Of a stretch of 64,000 nt of DNA, positions 25,669-34,355 are shown piece after piece. Location: assembly GCF_030816725.1 (NCBI RefSeq), contig NZ_JAUSYG010000001.1, positions 806,001 to 870,000 of the forward strand, read 5' to 3'. This DNA comes from Pseudarthrobacter defluvii. Lineage in GTDB: Bacteria; Actinomycetota; Actinomycetes; Actinomycetales; Micrococcaceae. The translations under genes were made by a program, and so were the position numbers. Within the stretch, counting starts at the first letter, position 1; each line of letters opens with the position of its first letter. The notes beneath the pieces are model-generated. The model saw nothing but the letters and a program-made list of their open reading frames with translations. It had not been told where the DNA came from and made no database searches.

Positions 25669-26568
25669 ATGAGTGCACAGCAAAAGTTCCGCTCCATCTG
25701 CATCATCTTCAACCCCAACAGCACCGGTGACGCCCCCGCGCTCGCCGAGCAGCTCCGGGCCAGCCTCACCGAACTGCTGCCCTATGCGGCGGAGATCAGG
25801 CTCCAGCCCACCAGCCACGCGGGGCACGCCACCCAGCTGGCCCGCGAAGCCGCCGCAGACGGCGGGGACGTACTGGTGGTCTCGGTCAGCGGGGACGGAG
25901 GCTACAACGAGGTGGTGAACGGTGTCATGCAGGCCGGAAACCCTGATGCCGTCTGCGCAGTGATGGCTGCGGGCAACGCCAATGACCACCGGCGCGCCAC
26001 GGGCACGGTACCGCTTGAGCAGGCCATCGCCGCCGGTGACGTCCGGCGCATGGACCTCCTCCGCATCACCACAGGGCAGCCCGGCGACGCCCCTGACGAG
26101 TACGCCCACTCCTACATCGGCTTCGGCCTGACCCCGGTCATGGCCATCGGCCTGGAAAAGGGCAGCAAGGGCGCGCTGAAGGAAACCTTCTCCGTGGTCC
26201 GCACCTTCTCCAAATTCAAGCCCTTTGAAATCCTGCCCACCGGGGGCAAGCGGCAGAAATTCGACAGCCTGGTGTTTGCCAACATCGCCCAGATGGCCAA
26301 GTACGCCACCCTGAGCGAAGCGGACGACAAGCTGGCGGACGGCAAGTTCGAAGTGGTGATTTTCCCCCATAGGTCCAAGCTGCGGATCCTGCTGACCGCG
26401 CTGCGGGCAGCCACCAAGGGGCTGGGGGACCAGCCCAGCGTCAGCAGCTACGGATTCACCACCCTCAAGCCCATCCCGTACCAGATCGACGGTGAAGTGA
26501 GGTCGGTCGATGCCGACACGCTGGTCACCGTCCATAGCGCACCTGCCGCGCTGGCCACTTTAGGGTAG
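25669..26568 (+). CDS. Diacylglycerol kinase-like protein with altered nucleotide motif
   Basis: This 299-residue protein has the DAGK/sphingosine-kinase fold: CIIFNPNSTGDAP at the start, then VVSVSGDGGYNEVVNG, MAAGNANDHRR, and a C-terminal beta-sandwich ending PIPYQIDGEVRSVDADT. The usual GGDGTxNEV is here SGDGGYNEV and the usual PxGTxND is AAGNAND, so two positions lining the nucleotide site are changed. It may be an active kinase with altered preference or a regulatory homologue. It follows the Zn-ribbon gene by 8 bases and an alpha/beta-hydrolase gene comes next. Confidence 0.78.
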   Translation: MSAQQKFRSICIIFNPNSTGDAPALAEQLRASLTELLPYAAEIRLQPTSHAGHATQLAREAAADGGDVLVVSVSGDGGYNEVVNGVMQAGNPDAVCAVMAAGNANDHRRATGTVPLEQAIAAGDVRRMDLLRITTGQPGDAPDEYAHSYIGFGLTPVMAIGLEKGSKGALKETFSVVRTFSKFKPFEILPTGGKRQKFDSLVFANIAQMAKYATLSEADDKLADGKFEVVIFPHRSKLRILLTALRAATKGLGDQPSVSSYGFTTLKPIPYQIDGEVRSVDADTLVTVHSAPAALATLG

Positions 26569-26607
26569 TGAATCGCTCGCAGTATTTTGAATTGAAAGGG
26601 ACCAACG

Positions 26608-27429
26608 GTGCACGCCGCAACCGAGCAAACACCTGACGCTGAACCCGGCTGGCGCCGGCTGCGCCTGCCCGGAAGGGGTCCCCGCCCCACGCCCCGGATC
26701 GTCACCACGGGGGGACTGACCTCCCACGTCCATTTCCTGGCGGGCCCGGCGGCTTCCACCGGCACGATCTTTGTGCTGTTGCACGGCATCGGAATGTCCC
26801 ACCGTTATTACCGGCGCCTGCAGCTTCTGCTGGCCCGCCACGGCGATACGTTGGCCGTGGACCTCCCCGGATTCGGCGGCACGCCCACTCCGGACCGCCA
26901 ACTGTCCGTGGCCGACTATGCGGCCCATGCGGCCCATGTCCTGGAAAAGATGGGGGCCCGCCGCGTCGTGGTGGTGGGGCAATCCATGGGGACGCAGTTC
27001 GCCACCGAGCTCGCAGTCCAGCGGCCGGACCTGGTTTCCCATGTGGCGCTCCTGGGCCCAGTGGTGGACCCGTCCCGCCGGACTGTCCTCCACCAGTCCC
27101 TGTCCCTGAGTGTGGACTGCCTGAAGGAGAGCCCGCTGGCGAATGCGGTGGTGTTCACCGACTACGCCCGCTCCGGGTTGCGCTGGTACCTCACCGAGCT
27201 GCCCGTCATGATGGGCTACGACCTGGACGCACAGCTGGCCCTGATAAGCCAGCCGGTCACTGTGATCCGCGGCGCCCGGGATCCCATCGCGCCGCGGGAC
27301 TGGTGCGAGAAACTGGCCGCCACTGCGCCCAACGGAACCTTTTTGGAGATTCCCGGCAAGCCGCACCTCGTCCAGCACGGCGGGGCGGCAGGCGTCGCGG
27401 CTGAAATCCTTCGACTGGCCGGGTCGTAG
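26608..27429 (+). CDS. Alpha/beta-hydrolase
   Basis: This 273-residue hydrolase has the oxyanion segment LLHGIGMSHRYYRRL, the nucleophile elbow VGQSMG, an acid candidate in VIRGARDPIAPRDW and the catalytic His in GKPHLVQHGG. It starts at GTG 26608 after AAAGGGA. The layout is that of small-molecule esterases, epoxide hydrolases and related enzymes; the substrate cannot be told. It lies 39 bases after the lipid-kinase-like gene in the same direction. Confidence 0.8.
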   Translation: MHAATEQTPDAEPGWRRLRLPGRGPRPTPRIVTTGGLTSHVHFLAGPAASTGTIFVLLHGIGMSHRYYRRLQLLLARHGDTLAVDLPGFGGTPTPDRQLSVADYAAHAAHVLEKMGARRVVVVGQSMGTQFATELAVQRPDLVSHVALLGPVVDPSRRTVLHQSLSLSVDCLKESPLANAVVFTDYARSGLRWYLTELPVMMGYDLDAQLALISQPVTVIRGARDPIAPRDWCEKLAATAPNGTFLEIPGKPHLVQHGGAAGVAAEILRLAGS

Positions 27430-27460
27430 CACGGAGCGGCACGCCCCTGCGCAAAACTGC

Positions 27461-27480
27461 TAACCATGCTTACTATTGTC
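27461..27480 (+). promoter_or_regulatory. Candidate promoter with near-palindrome
   Basis: TAACCATGCTTA at 27461 resembles the CTAAGC-TT-GCTTAG palindrome at 24643. It lies about 65 bases ahead of the repeat-protein gene, and the following TACTAT could act as a -10 element. The function is a guess from position. Confidence 0.35.
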
Positions 27481-27536
27481 TGGCGCGGGCTGCCCGCTGG
27501 GGGCAGAGCACCCGCGCGGCACCGGAGGTCTCAAGC

Positions 27537-28220
27537 ATGGACAACGAAATGCGTCCCCTCACAGACGAAGAACTGATGTCGGAGCAGGCTACAGCCCTGC
27601 CGGACAAGGAAGTGGCATCCGTCCTGGACCTGAACGCGGACCTGGACCTGGGTATAAACGCCGCAGCACCCATCGACCTTGCCGTCGCCGCCAATGCCAA
27701 CGTGGCAGCGCCCATCGATGCTGCAGCCTCGGCGAACATCCTCTCCTACGGCTCGGACGCGCAGGCCCTGTCCAGCCAGGACGCGGCGATCGACCAGGGC
27801 ATCACGGCCGACGCCAACGCCGATTCCACCCAGGACAGCGTGATCGGCCAGGCGGACGGCACCACTGACGCGGGAACCACAGACACGGGAACCGCTGACA
27901 CCGGGACCACTGATGGATCCCTCGGGGCCACCGCCCCCACCGGCACCGGCGGGTTGACCGATGCAGCCGGCGCTTTGAACGGCAACCTGCTGAACGTCGA
28001 CGTGAACCTGGACGCCGACGCCGCCATCGCCGCCCCCATCAACGGAGCGGTGGCTGCCAACGCCAACGTTGCCGCCCCCATCGATGCGGCCGTTGCCGCG
28101 AACATCGGCTCCATCGACAGCCAGGCGTACGCCATCTCGGACCAGAGCGCCACCATCTCGCAGCACATCGACGGCGAGGCCAATGCCACCGCCGGCCAGC
28201 AGTCCGACCTGCAGCAGTAA
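27537..28220 (+). CDS. Acidic duplicated-repeat protein, partner of M50 protease
   Basis: This 227-residue protein is very rich in Ala, Asp, Asn and Ile, with no cysteine or tryptophan. It consists of a 28-residue charged leader (MDNEMRPLTDEELMSE...), one repeat at about 29-95, a Thr/Gly/Asp linker of GTTDTG-like units (about 105-140), and a second repeat at about 150-215. Both repeats contain VAANANVAAPIDAA followed by an S-rich, D-rich tail. It has no classic signal peptide. ATG 27537 has GGAGG upstream. The M50 protease starts 6 bases after its stop, so the pair is almost certainly one unit; the repeat protein may be its substrate. Confidence 0.72.
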   Translation: MDNEMRPLTDEELMSEQATALPDKEVASVLDLNADLDLGINAAAPIDLAVAANANVAAPIDAAASANILSYGSDAQALSSQDAAIDQGITADANADSTQDSVIGQADGTTDAGTTDTGTADTGTTDGSLGATAPTGTGGLTDAAGALNGNLLNVDVNLDADAAIAAPINGAVAANANVAAPIDAAVAANIGSIDSQAYAISDQSATISQHIDGEANATAGQQSDLQQ

Positions 28221-28226
28221 GCAAAG

Positions 28227-30713
28227 ATGACCCAAACCCACGGCGGGCCGCCTCCCGAGGCGGGCCCGCCGTCGTCACGCCTTACTTTTGCGCAGGATCC
28301 GCCGGGCGGAACCACCACGGCGGGCCCCCACCTTCCGGCCCGGGCCAACGGCGTCCAGCTGCTCGGCACGGCGGAGGGGTCCGGCTACCGCGAACCACCG
28401 GCCCTGGTGCGCCGGGCCGACGGCCAGACCCTGCAGCTGACCAGCCTCCTGTACCTGGTGCTCGAGGCCGCGGACGGGACGCGCGACCTCGAGGCCATCG
28501 CCCGGCAGGTGTCCGAAGGATCCGGCCGGCTGGTGTCTGCCGACAACGTCCGCACCCTGATGGACAAGCAACTGCTGCCCATGGGCGTGCTCCGGCTCGC
28601 CGACGGCACCCAGCCCGAGGTCAAAAAATCCAACCCGCTGCTGGGCCTGCGGTTCCGCTACATCGTGTCCGACCCCGAACGCACCCGCAGGATCACCGCG
28701 CCGTTCGCCGTGCTGTTCAATCCGCTGATCGTGGTGGCCGTGACGGCCGCGTTCCTGGCGGCCTGCTGGTGGGTGCTCATGGTCAAGGGACTTGGCTCGG
28801 CCACGCACGAGGCCTTCGCCCAGCCTGCCCTCCTGCTGCTGATCCTCGCCGTCACCATCCTGTCCGCCGGCTTCCACGAGTTCGGCCACGCCGCCGCCAC
28901 CCGCAGGGGCGGTGCCACGCCCGGGGCCATGGGCGCGGGACTGTACCTGTTGTGGCCGGCGTTCTTCACGGACGTCACCGACTCCTATCGGCTGGGCCGC
29001 GGCGGCAGGATCCGCACCGATCTGGGCGGGTTGTACTTCAACGCGATCGTGGCGGTGGCCATCATGGGGCTGTGGTGGGCCACCGGCTTTGACGCGCTCC
29101 TGCTGGTAGTGGTCACGCAGATCCTGCAGATGGTGCGCCAGCTCATCCCGCTGGTGAAGTACGACGGCTACCACATCCTGGCCGACGCCACCGGTGTCCC
29201 GGACCTGTTCCAGCGGATCAAGCCCACCCTCCTGGGGATCCTTCCGTGGCGGTGGGGGAACCCGGACAGCAGGGCGCTCAAGCCGTGGGCGCGGGCCGTG
29301 GTCACCGTCTGGGTCCTGGTGACCGTGCCGGTGTTGCTGTTCAGCATGGTGATGATGGTGCTGTCCCTGCCGCGGCTGCTGGCCACCGGCTGGGCCAGTG
29401 CAGGCAAGCAGCAGGAAGCGCTCGCCGCGAGCCTGGCCACCGGGGATATCGCCGGCGCGGCAGTGCGTGCACTGGCGATTGTTGTGGTGGCCGTGCCACT
29501 GCTGGGCGTTCTCTACATCGTGGTCCGGCTGCTGCGGCAGCTGGTCACAGGGCTGTGGCGAAAGACATCCGGCAAGGCGGTGCAGCGGACCGTTGCCATG
29601 GCCGGCGTGGCCGCCGTGCTGGCCGGGCTCGCCTGGGCCTGGTGGCCCGACGGCGGGACGTACCGGCCGGTGCAGTCGTACGAACGCGGGACGCTGGGGG
29701 ATGCGACGCGCGCGATCCTTCCCGCCCGTGACGGCGGGGCGCTGCGGGAGGGCGCCTCCGGACGGACTGTTGCGTTGTGGCCCGCGGGCACCGCCAGGCC
29801 GACGCGGGACAACCCGCAGCTGAGCATCGTGCTGGTGCCGGCCGGCCGCACTGCTTCCGGGGCTTCCACCGGGGGCGCGGCTGCTCCGGGCACTGGCGGT
29901 CCTGCTGCTGCGGCGCCGTCCTGGGTGTTCCCGTTCGACCGGCCCGCCGCGCCCGAGGCCGACGGAAACCAGGCGCTGGCCGTGAACACCACGGACGGGT
30001 CCGTCCAATACAGTGTGGCGTTCGCCCTGGTGTGGGCCGAGGACGGGGATGACGTCACCACCACCAACGAGGCCTACGCGTTTGCCAACTGCAGTGGCTG
30101 CGCCGCGGTGGCCGTGGGATTCCAGGTTGTGCTGGTGGTGGGACAGGCGGATGTGATTGTGCCGCAGAACCTGTCGGCCGCGGCGAACTACAACTGCCTG
30201 GACTGCCTGGCCTACGCCCTGGCCAGCCAGCTGGTCCTGACGCTCGACGGGCCGCTGGACGCGGCCAGCAGGCAGCAGCTCGAGGCGTTGTGGGCCCAGA
30301 TCGCCGAATATGGCCGGCACCTCCAGGACGTGCCGCTCTCCGAGATCCGGGCCACGCTCAACGGGTACAAGGAGCAGATCACGGCGATTGTGAAGGGAAG
30401 TTCGGTCAGCACCGATTCCTCCGCGCCCGCAGCGTCCACTGCTTCGGCGGGCCCAACCGCCGGCCCCAGCGCGGAGTCCACTCCCGGTCCCGCGTCCTCG
30501 CTCAGTGGCCCCGGACCCACGGAACCGGCCGGGGCACCTGCGGAAACGGTCGCTCCCGGCCCGGCCGCGACTGGGATGGCCACCGCACCTGCCGGACAGT
30601 ACGTGGAAGGCGGGCAGCCGACGTCGTCCGTTGACTATGCCACGCCCGCGCCCACTGCCGGCTCCGGGACGGGGGAGACGCCCGCGCCGGTTCCCACGTC
30701 AAGCGCGGGCTGA
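28227..30713 (+). CDS. Membrane zinc metalloprotease (M50-like) with PqqD-like N-terminus
   Basis: This 828-residue protein has, in order, a Pro/Gly leader, a PqqD-like winged-helix domain at about 55-125 (LTSLLYLVLEAADGTRDLEAIA), a membrane helix at about 158-185, then the M50 zinc motif HEFGH at 217-221 inside a second helix. A third zinc ligand is likely in KYDGYHILAD at about 311-320. More helices lie up to about residue 475. The remainder is extracytoplasmic, with CSGC and CLDC cysteine pairs and a long Pro/Ser/Thr tail. The layout matches proteins annotated as peptide zinc metalloproteases (YydH-like). PqqD-like domains bind leader peptides, which suggests the upstream repeat protein as substrate. 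A strong terminator follows. Confidence 0.82.
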   Translation: MTQTHGGPPPEAGPPSSRLTFAQDPPGGTTTAGPHLPARANGVQLLGTAEGSGYREPPALVRRADGQTLQLTSLLYLVLEAADGTRDLEAIARQVSEGSGRLVSADNVRTLMDKQLLPMGVLRLADGTQPEVKKSNPLLGLRFRYIVSDPERTRRITAPFAVLFNPLIVVAVTAAFLAACWWVLMVKGLGSATHEAFAQPALLLLILAVTILSAGFHEFGHAAATRRGGATPGAMGAGLYLLWPAFFTDVTDSYRLGRGGRIRTDLGGLYFNAIVAVAIMGLWWATGFDALLLVVVTQILQMVRQLIPLVKYDGYHILADATGVPDLFQRIKPTLLGILPWRWGNPDSRALKPWARAVVTVWVLVTVPVLLFSMVMMVLSLPRLLATGWASAGKQQEALAASLATGDIAGAAVRALAIVVVAVPLLGVLYIVVRLLRQLVTGLWRKTSGKAVQRTVAMAGVAAVLAGLAWAWWPDGGTYRPVQSYERGTLGDATRAILPARDGGALREGASGRTVALWPAGTARPTRDNPQLSIVLVPAGRTASGASTGGAAAPGTGGPAAAAPSWVFPFDRPAAPEADGNQALAVNTTDGSVQYSVAFALVWAEDGDDVTTTNEAYAFANCSGCAAVAVGFQVVLVVGQADVIVPQNLSAAANYNCLDCLAYALASQLVLTLDGPLDAASRQQLEALWAQIAEYGRHLQDVPLSEIRATLNGYKEQITAIVKGSSVSTDSSAPAASTASAGPTAGPSAESTPGPASSLSGPGPTEPAGAPAETVAPGPAATGMATAPAGQYVEGGQPTSSVDYATPAPTAGSGTGETPAPVPTSSAG

Positions 30714-30740
30714 CCACGGCCGCGGTGCTTCCCCGAAAGC

Positions 30741-30785
30741 AAAGCGAAGGCAAGGTCCAGGCACCTGGACCCTGCCTTCGCTTTT
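30741..30785 (+). terminator. Strong bidirectional terminator
   Basis: Arms GCGAAGGCAAGGTCCAGG and CCTGGACC-CTGCCTTCGC form a near-perfect stem around a tight loop and end in TTTTT. The opposite strand also ends in a T run (AAA before the stem here), so it serves both the M50 gene and the convergent FAH gene. Confidence 0.9.
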
Positions 30786-30789
30786 TGTC

Positions 30790-31971
30790 CTAGCCGTGGT
30801 GGGCCGGGACGTGCACGTTCCGCGACAGGTATGCCATGAGGTCGCGGATCCCGAAGCTCCACGGCGGGAGCTCCTCCGTGGTGCCGGTGGTGTTGACCAG
30901 TGCTCCCAGCTGGGCGCTGCGGATGGTGACCCGGTCTCCCTCCTTGTGGGTGAAGCCCAGGCCCGGCTCGTCCCGGTCCTGGCTGGGCGCGAAGAGCGTG
31001 CCGGTGAACAGGGCGAAGCCGTCCGGGTACTGGTGGTGCTTGCCGAAGGCTGCGCCCACCAGTTCCTCGAAGGGCCTGCTGATCCGGGAGAGGCTGTTCT
31101 GCCCGTCAAGCCGGTAACCGTCGGTTCCCTCCACTGTCAGCGTGATGTCCTCGCTCCGCAGCGACTCGATGCTGAACCCATCGGTGAAGAGGCGCACGAA
31201 CGGGCCGATGGAACTGGACGCGTTGTTGTCCTTAGCCATCCCCAGGAGGAGGGCGCTGCGGCCTTCCACATCGCGCAGGTTCACGTCGTTGCCCAGGGTG
31301 GCGCCGCGTACCCGTCCTGTGGAGTCAACCACCAGGACGAGTTCCGGTTCCGGGTTGTTCCAGTGCGAGAACTTGGGGAGGCCGATCCGGGCACCAAAGC
31401 CGACGCTGGAAAGGACCGGGGCCTTGGTGAACACCTCGGGGTCCGGGCCCAGCCCCACCTCCAGGTACTGGGACCACATCCCCTTGGCCGTAAACACCTT
31501 TTTGACCTGCCGGGCCTGCTCTGAACCGGGCCGCACCCCGGCGAGGTCTGACCCAAGAACGGCGAGCACGGATTCACGAACAGCCGCGGCCTTCTGGAAG
31601 TCCCCGCCGCACCGTTCCTCGATGACGCGCTCGATCATGCTGTCAACGAACGTCACCCCGCAGGCCTTGATGACCTGCAGGTCCACCGGGGCCAGGAGGT
31701 GGGCGCGTTCGCGGTCCTGCTTCAAGGAGGCATCGATCAGTGCCGCAAGGTCCCACCTGGGCTCGCCACGGGTTGAGGTGATCAGCCCCGCCGGGTCGTC
31801 CAGGTCCAGAAGCTCCGAGACGGTCTGGACGTCAGCGGTATGGTCGAAGACCTCCTGCCCCCGGACGGAGACCACCCGCGGTCCACCGGACTCCGGGTCC
31901 CAGACACGCCCCACAAGAAGGGCCTTGTCCGCGCCATCGGGCAGGATCTGGTCTGGGCTAACTGTTGTCAT
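30790..31971 (-). CDS. Fumarylacetoacetate hydrolase-family protein
   Basis: This 393-residue FAH-family enzyme belongs to the longer subgroup associated with sugar-acid loci. The C-terminal FAH core contains the metal-site segment NNPEPELVLVVDSTGRV (acidic ligands), then ATLGNDVNLRDVEGRSALLLGMAKDNNASSSIGP. FAH-fold enzymes split or dehydrate 2-keto-3-deoxy acids. ATG 31971 overlaps the stop of the aldehyde dehydrogenase gene (ATGA), so the two are coupled. The likely role is a dehydratase or aldolase step on a 2-keto-3-deoxy sugar acid before the aldehyde dehydrogenase; the exact substrate is not defined. Confidence 0.78.
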   Translation of the reverse strand: MTTVSPDQILPDGADKALLVGRVWDPESGGPRVVSVRGQEVFDHTADVQTVSELLDLDDPAGLITSTRGEPRWDLAALIDASLKQDRERAHLLAPVDLQVIKACGVTFVDSMIERVIEERCGGDFQKAAAVRESVLAVLGSDLAGVRPGSEQARQVKKVFTAKGMWSQYLEVGLGPDPEVFTKAPVLSSVGFGARIGLPKFSHWNNPEPELVLVVDSTGRVRGATLGNDVNLRDVEGRSALLLGMAKDNNASSSIGPFVRLFTDGFSIESLRSEDITLTVEGTDGYRLDGQNSLSRISRPFEELVGAAFGKHHQYPDGFALFTGTLFAPSQDRDEPGLGFTHKEGDRVTIRSAQLGALVNTTGTTEELPPWSFGIRDLMAYLSRNVHVPAHHG

Positions 31972-33440
31972 CGTGCTTCTGCTTTCTGTCCGGCAGGTTC
32001 GTGGATTCCGTCCACGCGCCGTGTGATGTTCCAGGGGTTGTCGTCGCGCAGTGCAGGCGGAAGCTGCTCCGGGGCGAAGGAGTCGTACGCCACGGGGCGC
32101 ATGAACCTTCCAATGGCAGCCGTGCCCACCGACGTGGTGGAGGGGGTGGTGGTTGCGGGGTAGGGTCCTCCGTGCTGCTGGGCGTAGGTGACGCTGACCC
32201 CCGTGGGCCAGGCATTCCAGACCAGGCGGCCGCTCCGTTCGCGCAGCACCGTCAGCAGGTCATCGAGCTTCTCCTCCGGCTCACCCTGGACGGTGGCCGT
32301 CAACTGGCCCTCCAGCAAGGCTGCCAGTTTGGCGAGGTCCGTTCCGGGGCGGTAGCGGATCAGGAGGGTGGCGGGGCCGAACATCTCCTGCTCCAGCAGC
32401 TCCGGCTGGGCCAGCACTGCCTCCGCGGTGGTGGCCAGCACGGTAGGACGGGGTGCTTCGGAGTCATCGCCCCGCACCAGCACGTCCACGCCGTCGGCGG
32501 ACCGTACTTTCTCCAGCGCGGCGTCGAAACCCTCGCGCAGCTTCGGGCTAAGCAGCGGTGCCAGGCTCTTGGATTCGAGCTCATGCTGAAGAAGCTGCGC
32601 CACGCCGTCGGAATCCTCCACCGGGGCAAACAGCAGCCCGGGCTTGGTGCAGAACTGGCCCATTCCTGCCGTGAAGGAGGCGGCGTACCCCGAAAGGATG
32701 GCGTCCCGCCGCCGGGCCCAGGCCTGCTCGGTGACGAACACGGGGTTGATGCTGCCCAGCTCCCCGTAAAAGGGGATTGGCGTGGGGCGGCGGCATGCCC
32801 GGTCAAACAGTGCCCGGCCGCCGGCTGTGGAGCCCGTGAACCCGATCGCCTTGGTCAAGGGGTGGTCCACCAGCGCCTCGGCTGCCTGCCGGCCGACCAC
32901 CGCGGAAAACAGTCCCTGTGGCGCGCCGGCGCCAGCAAGGGCTTCCTCGACGATGGCTGCGGTCCGCAGTGCCAGCTGCAGGTGTCCTTCATGGATCTTG
33001 TGGACCACCGCGCAGCCCGCGGCCAGGGCGGAGGCGGTGTCCCCGCCCATCACGCTGAAGGCAAAGGGGAAGTTGGAGGCGCCGAAGACGCCTACGACGC
33101 CGAGGGGCACGTTGACTTTCCGGAGGTCCGGCCGGGGGCCCATGCCCCAGTCCGGGTCGGCGTGGTCAATGACCGCGTCCAGGTGCTCCCCGGCAAGAAG
33201 TTCGCTGCAGAAGAGGCGCAGCTGGAAGACGGAGCGCTTCAGTTCGAAGCGCAGCCGGCCCTCGTCCAGGTGGGTTTCCCCGGCTCCGAGGCGCACGAGT
33301 TCGTCCGCGTTTGCCTCCAAGGCAGAGGCGATGGCCTCCAGCCAGGACCCGCGGACATCCGGTTCCACGTCCCGGGCCTCCTCGTACGCTGCGTGTGCGG
33401 CGACGATCTGGTTTTCGACCTGCTGTGGGGTTGTTTGCAT
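31968..33440 (-). CDS. Aldehyde dehydrogenase, likely 2,5-dioxovalerate dehydrogenase
   Basis: This 490-residue NAD(P)-dependent aldehyde dehydrogenase has the catalytic Cys 264 in GMGQFCTKPG, the general-base Glu 227 in GELGS, and Asn 123 in ASNFPFAF. The sequence style (GSINPVFVT after the Glu, FCTKPGLLF at the Cys) fits alpha-ketoglutaric semialdehyde dehydrogenases, which finish pentonate and hexarate breakdown by feeding 2-oxoglutarate into the citric acid cycle. ATG 33440 follows AGGAGG. Divergent from the IclR gene, with an operator-like palindrome between them. Confidence 0.82.
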   Translation of the reverse strand: MQTTPQQVENQIVAAHAAYEEARDVEPDVRGSWLEAIASALEANADELVRLGAGETHLDEGRLRFELKRSVFQLRLFCSELLAGEHLDAVIDHADPDWGMGPRPDLRKVNVPLGVVGVFGASNFPFAFSVMGGDTASALAAGCAVVHKIHEGHLQLALRTAAIVEEALAGAGAPQGLFSAVVGRQAAEALVDHPLTKAIGFTGSTAGGRALFDRACRRPTPIPFYGELGSINPVFVTEQAWARRRDAILSGYAASFTAGMGQFCTKPGLLFAPVEDSDGVAQLLQHELESKSLAPLLSPKLREGFDAALEKVRSADGVDVLVRGDDSEAPRPTVLATTAEAVLAQPELLEQEMFGPATLLIRYRPGTDLAKLAALLEGQLTATVQGEPEEKLDDLLTVLRERSGRLVWNAWPTGVSVTYAQQHGGPYPATTTPSTTSVGTAAIGRFMRPVAYDSFAPEQLPPALRDDNPWNITRRVDGIHEPAGQKAEAR

Positions 33441-33495
33441 GTGGTTTCCTCCTGGATTCAACTGTTGTTCCTGGTGGCGTACTTTGTCGAACAAT

Positions 33496-33511
33496 GTGCG
33501 ATATTTCGAAC
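33496..33511 (+). promoter_or_regulatory. Candidate IclR operator, site 1
   Basis: GTGCGATATTTCGAAC keeps one perfect half-site (TTTCGAAC) of a 16-base palindrome that recurs at 35590 and 35806. It lies between the aldehyde dehydrogenase and the divergent regulator gene, where autoregulation and operon control would be exerted. Confidence 0.6.
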
Positions 33512-33568
33512 GGTGCGAGTAGACTGGAACGCGCATGATGCCCCGGTACGCCCGTGAAAGGACACCCA

Positions 33569-34324
33569 GTGCCCCGCTTGACCCCCGCCGTCGTGAGGAG
33601 CCTTGACGTACTGGAGCTTTTCATGGATGCCCGCCACGGCCTCTCCGCCCCCGAAGTGGTGCAACGAACCGGCCTTCCGCGGACCACCGTCCACGAACTG
33701 CTCACCACCCTGACGGAGCGCAAATACCTCCGCCGGGACGATGCCACTGCCACCTACCATCTGGGGCTGAGCGTCTTCCGGCTGGGCAACGCGTTCGCCG
33801 AACGGCTGGACCTGCACGCCGTCGGGCTGCGCATCGCCCAGTCCGTGGGCAGGGAGTGCGACGAGACCGTGAATGTGGGAATCCTCGACGGCGCGGACGT
33901 GGTGTACGTCTGCAAGGTGGACAGCACCCAGTCCGTGCGCATGGTCTCGCGCATGGGCGGCCGGCTTCCGGCGAGCTGCACCGCCGTGGGCAAGGCCCTT
34001 CTGGCGTACCTGCCGGACGCCGAACGCAAGCGCATCTTCGCAAAGGGCCTTGCCAAACTGACCCCCAAAAGCATCACTGAACCCCACGCACTCGCCAACG
34101 TCCTGGACGAGATCCGTGCCTCCGGGCTGGCCTTCGAGTCCGGGGAGTCCACCCCGGACGTTTCCTGCGTGGCTGCGCCGGTCCGGGATCACACCGGCGC
34201 AGTGGTGGCCGCCCTGAGCATCTCCGTTCCGGACATGCGCTGGAACCAGCGCCCGGTGGAGGAATGGTCGGCGCTGGCGGCCGACGGCGCTGCCCGCTTG
34301 AGTGCCGAGCTCGGCTACCGCTGA
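33569..34324 (+). CDS. IclR-family transcriptional regulator
   Basis: This 251-residue regulator has an N-terminal winged helix (LTPAVVRSLDVLELFMDARHG, then GLPRTTVHELLTTLTERKYL) and a C-terminal effector-binding domain with DVVYVCKVDSTQSVRMVSRMGGRLPASCTAVGKALLAYL and DVSCVAAPVRDHTGAVVAALSISVP. GTG 33569 is preferred because GAAAGGA lies upstream; GTG 33554 is in frame but unsupported. It is flanked by two catabolic units that share the same palindrome, so it probably represses the whole locus until a sugar-acid intermediate binds. Confidence 0.88.
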   Translation: MPRLTPAVVRSLDVLELFMDARHGLSAPEVVQRTGLPRTTVHELLTTLTERKYLRRDDATATYHLGLSVFRLGNAFAERLDLHAVGLRIAQSVGRECDETVNVGILDGADVVYVCKVDSTQSVRMVSRMGGRLPASCTAVGKALLAYLPDAERKRIFAKGLAKLTPKSITEPHALANVLDEIRASGLAFESGESTPDVSCVAAPVRDHTGAVVAALSISVPDMRWNQRPVEEWSALAADGAARLSAELGYR

Positions 34325-34355
34325 CGGCCGGGGGAGCGGGGCCCACCTTTGGCGG

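Noticed and set aside
28275..30320. 681-codon minus-strand frame opposite the M50 gene
   Set aside because: Antisense shadow; the plus-strand HEFGH and helices are decisive.
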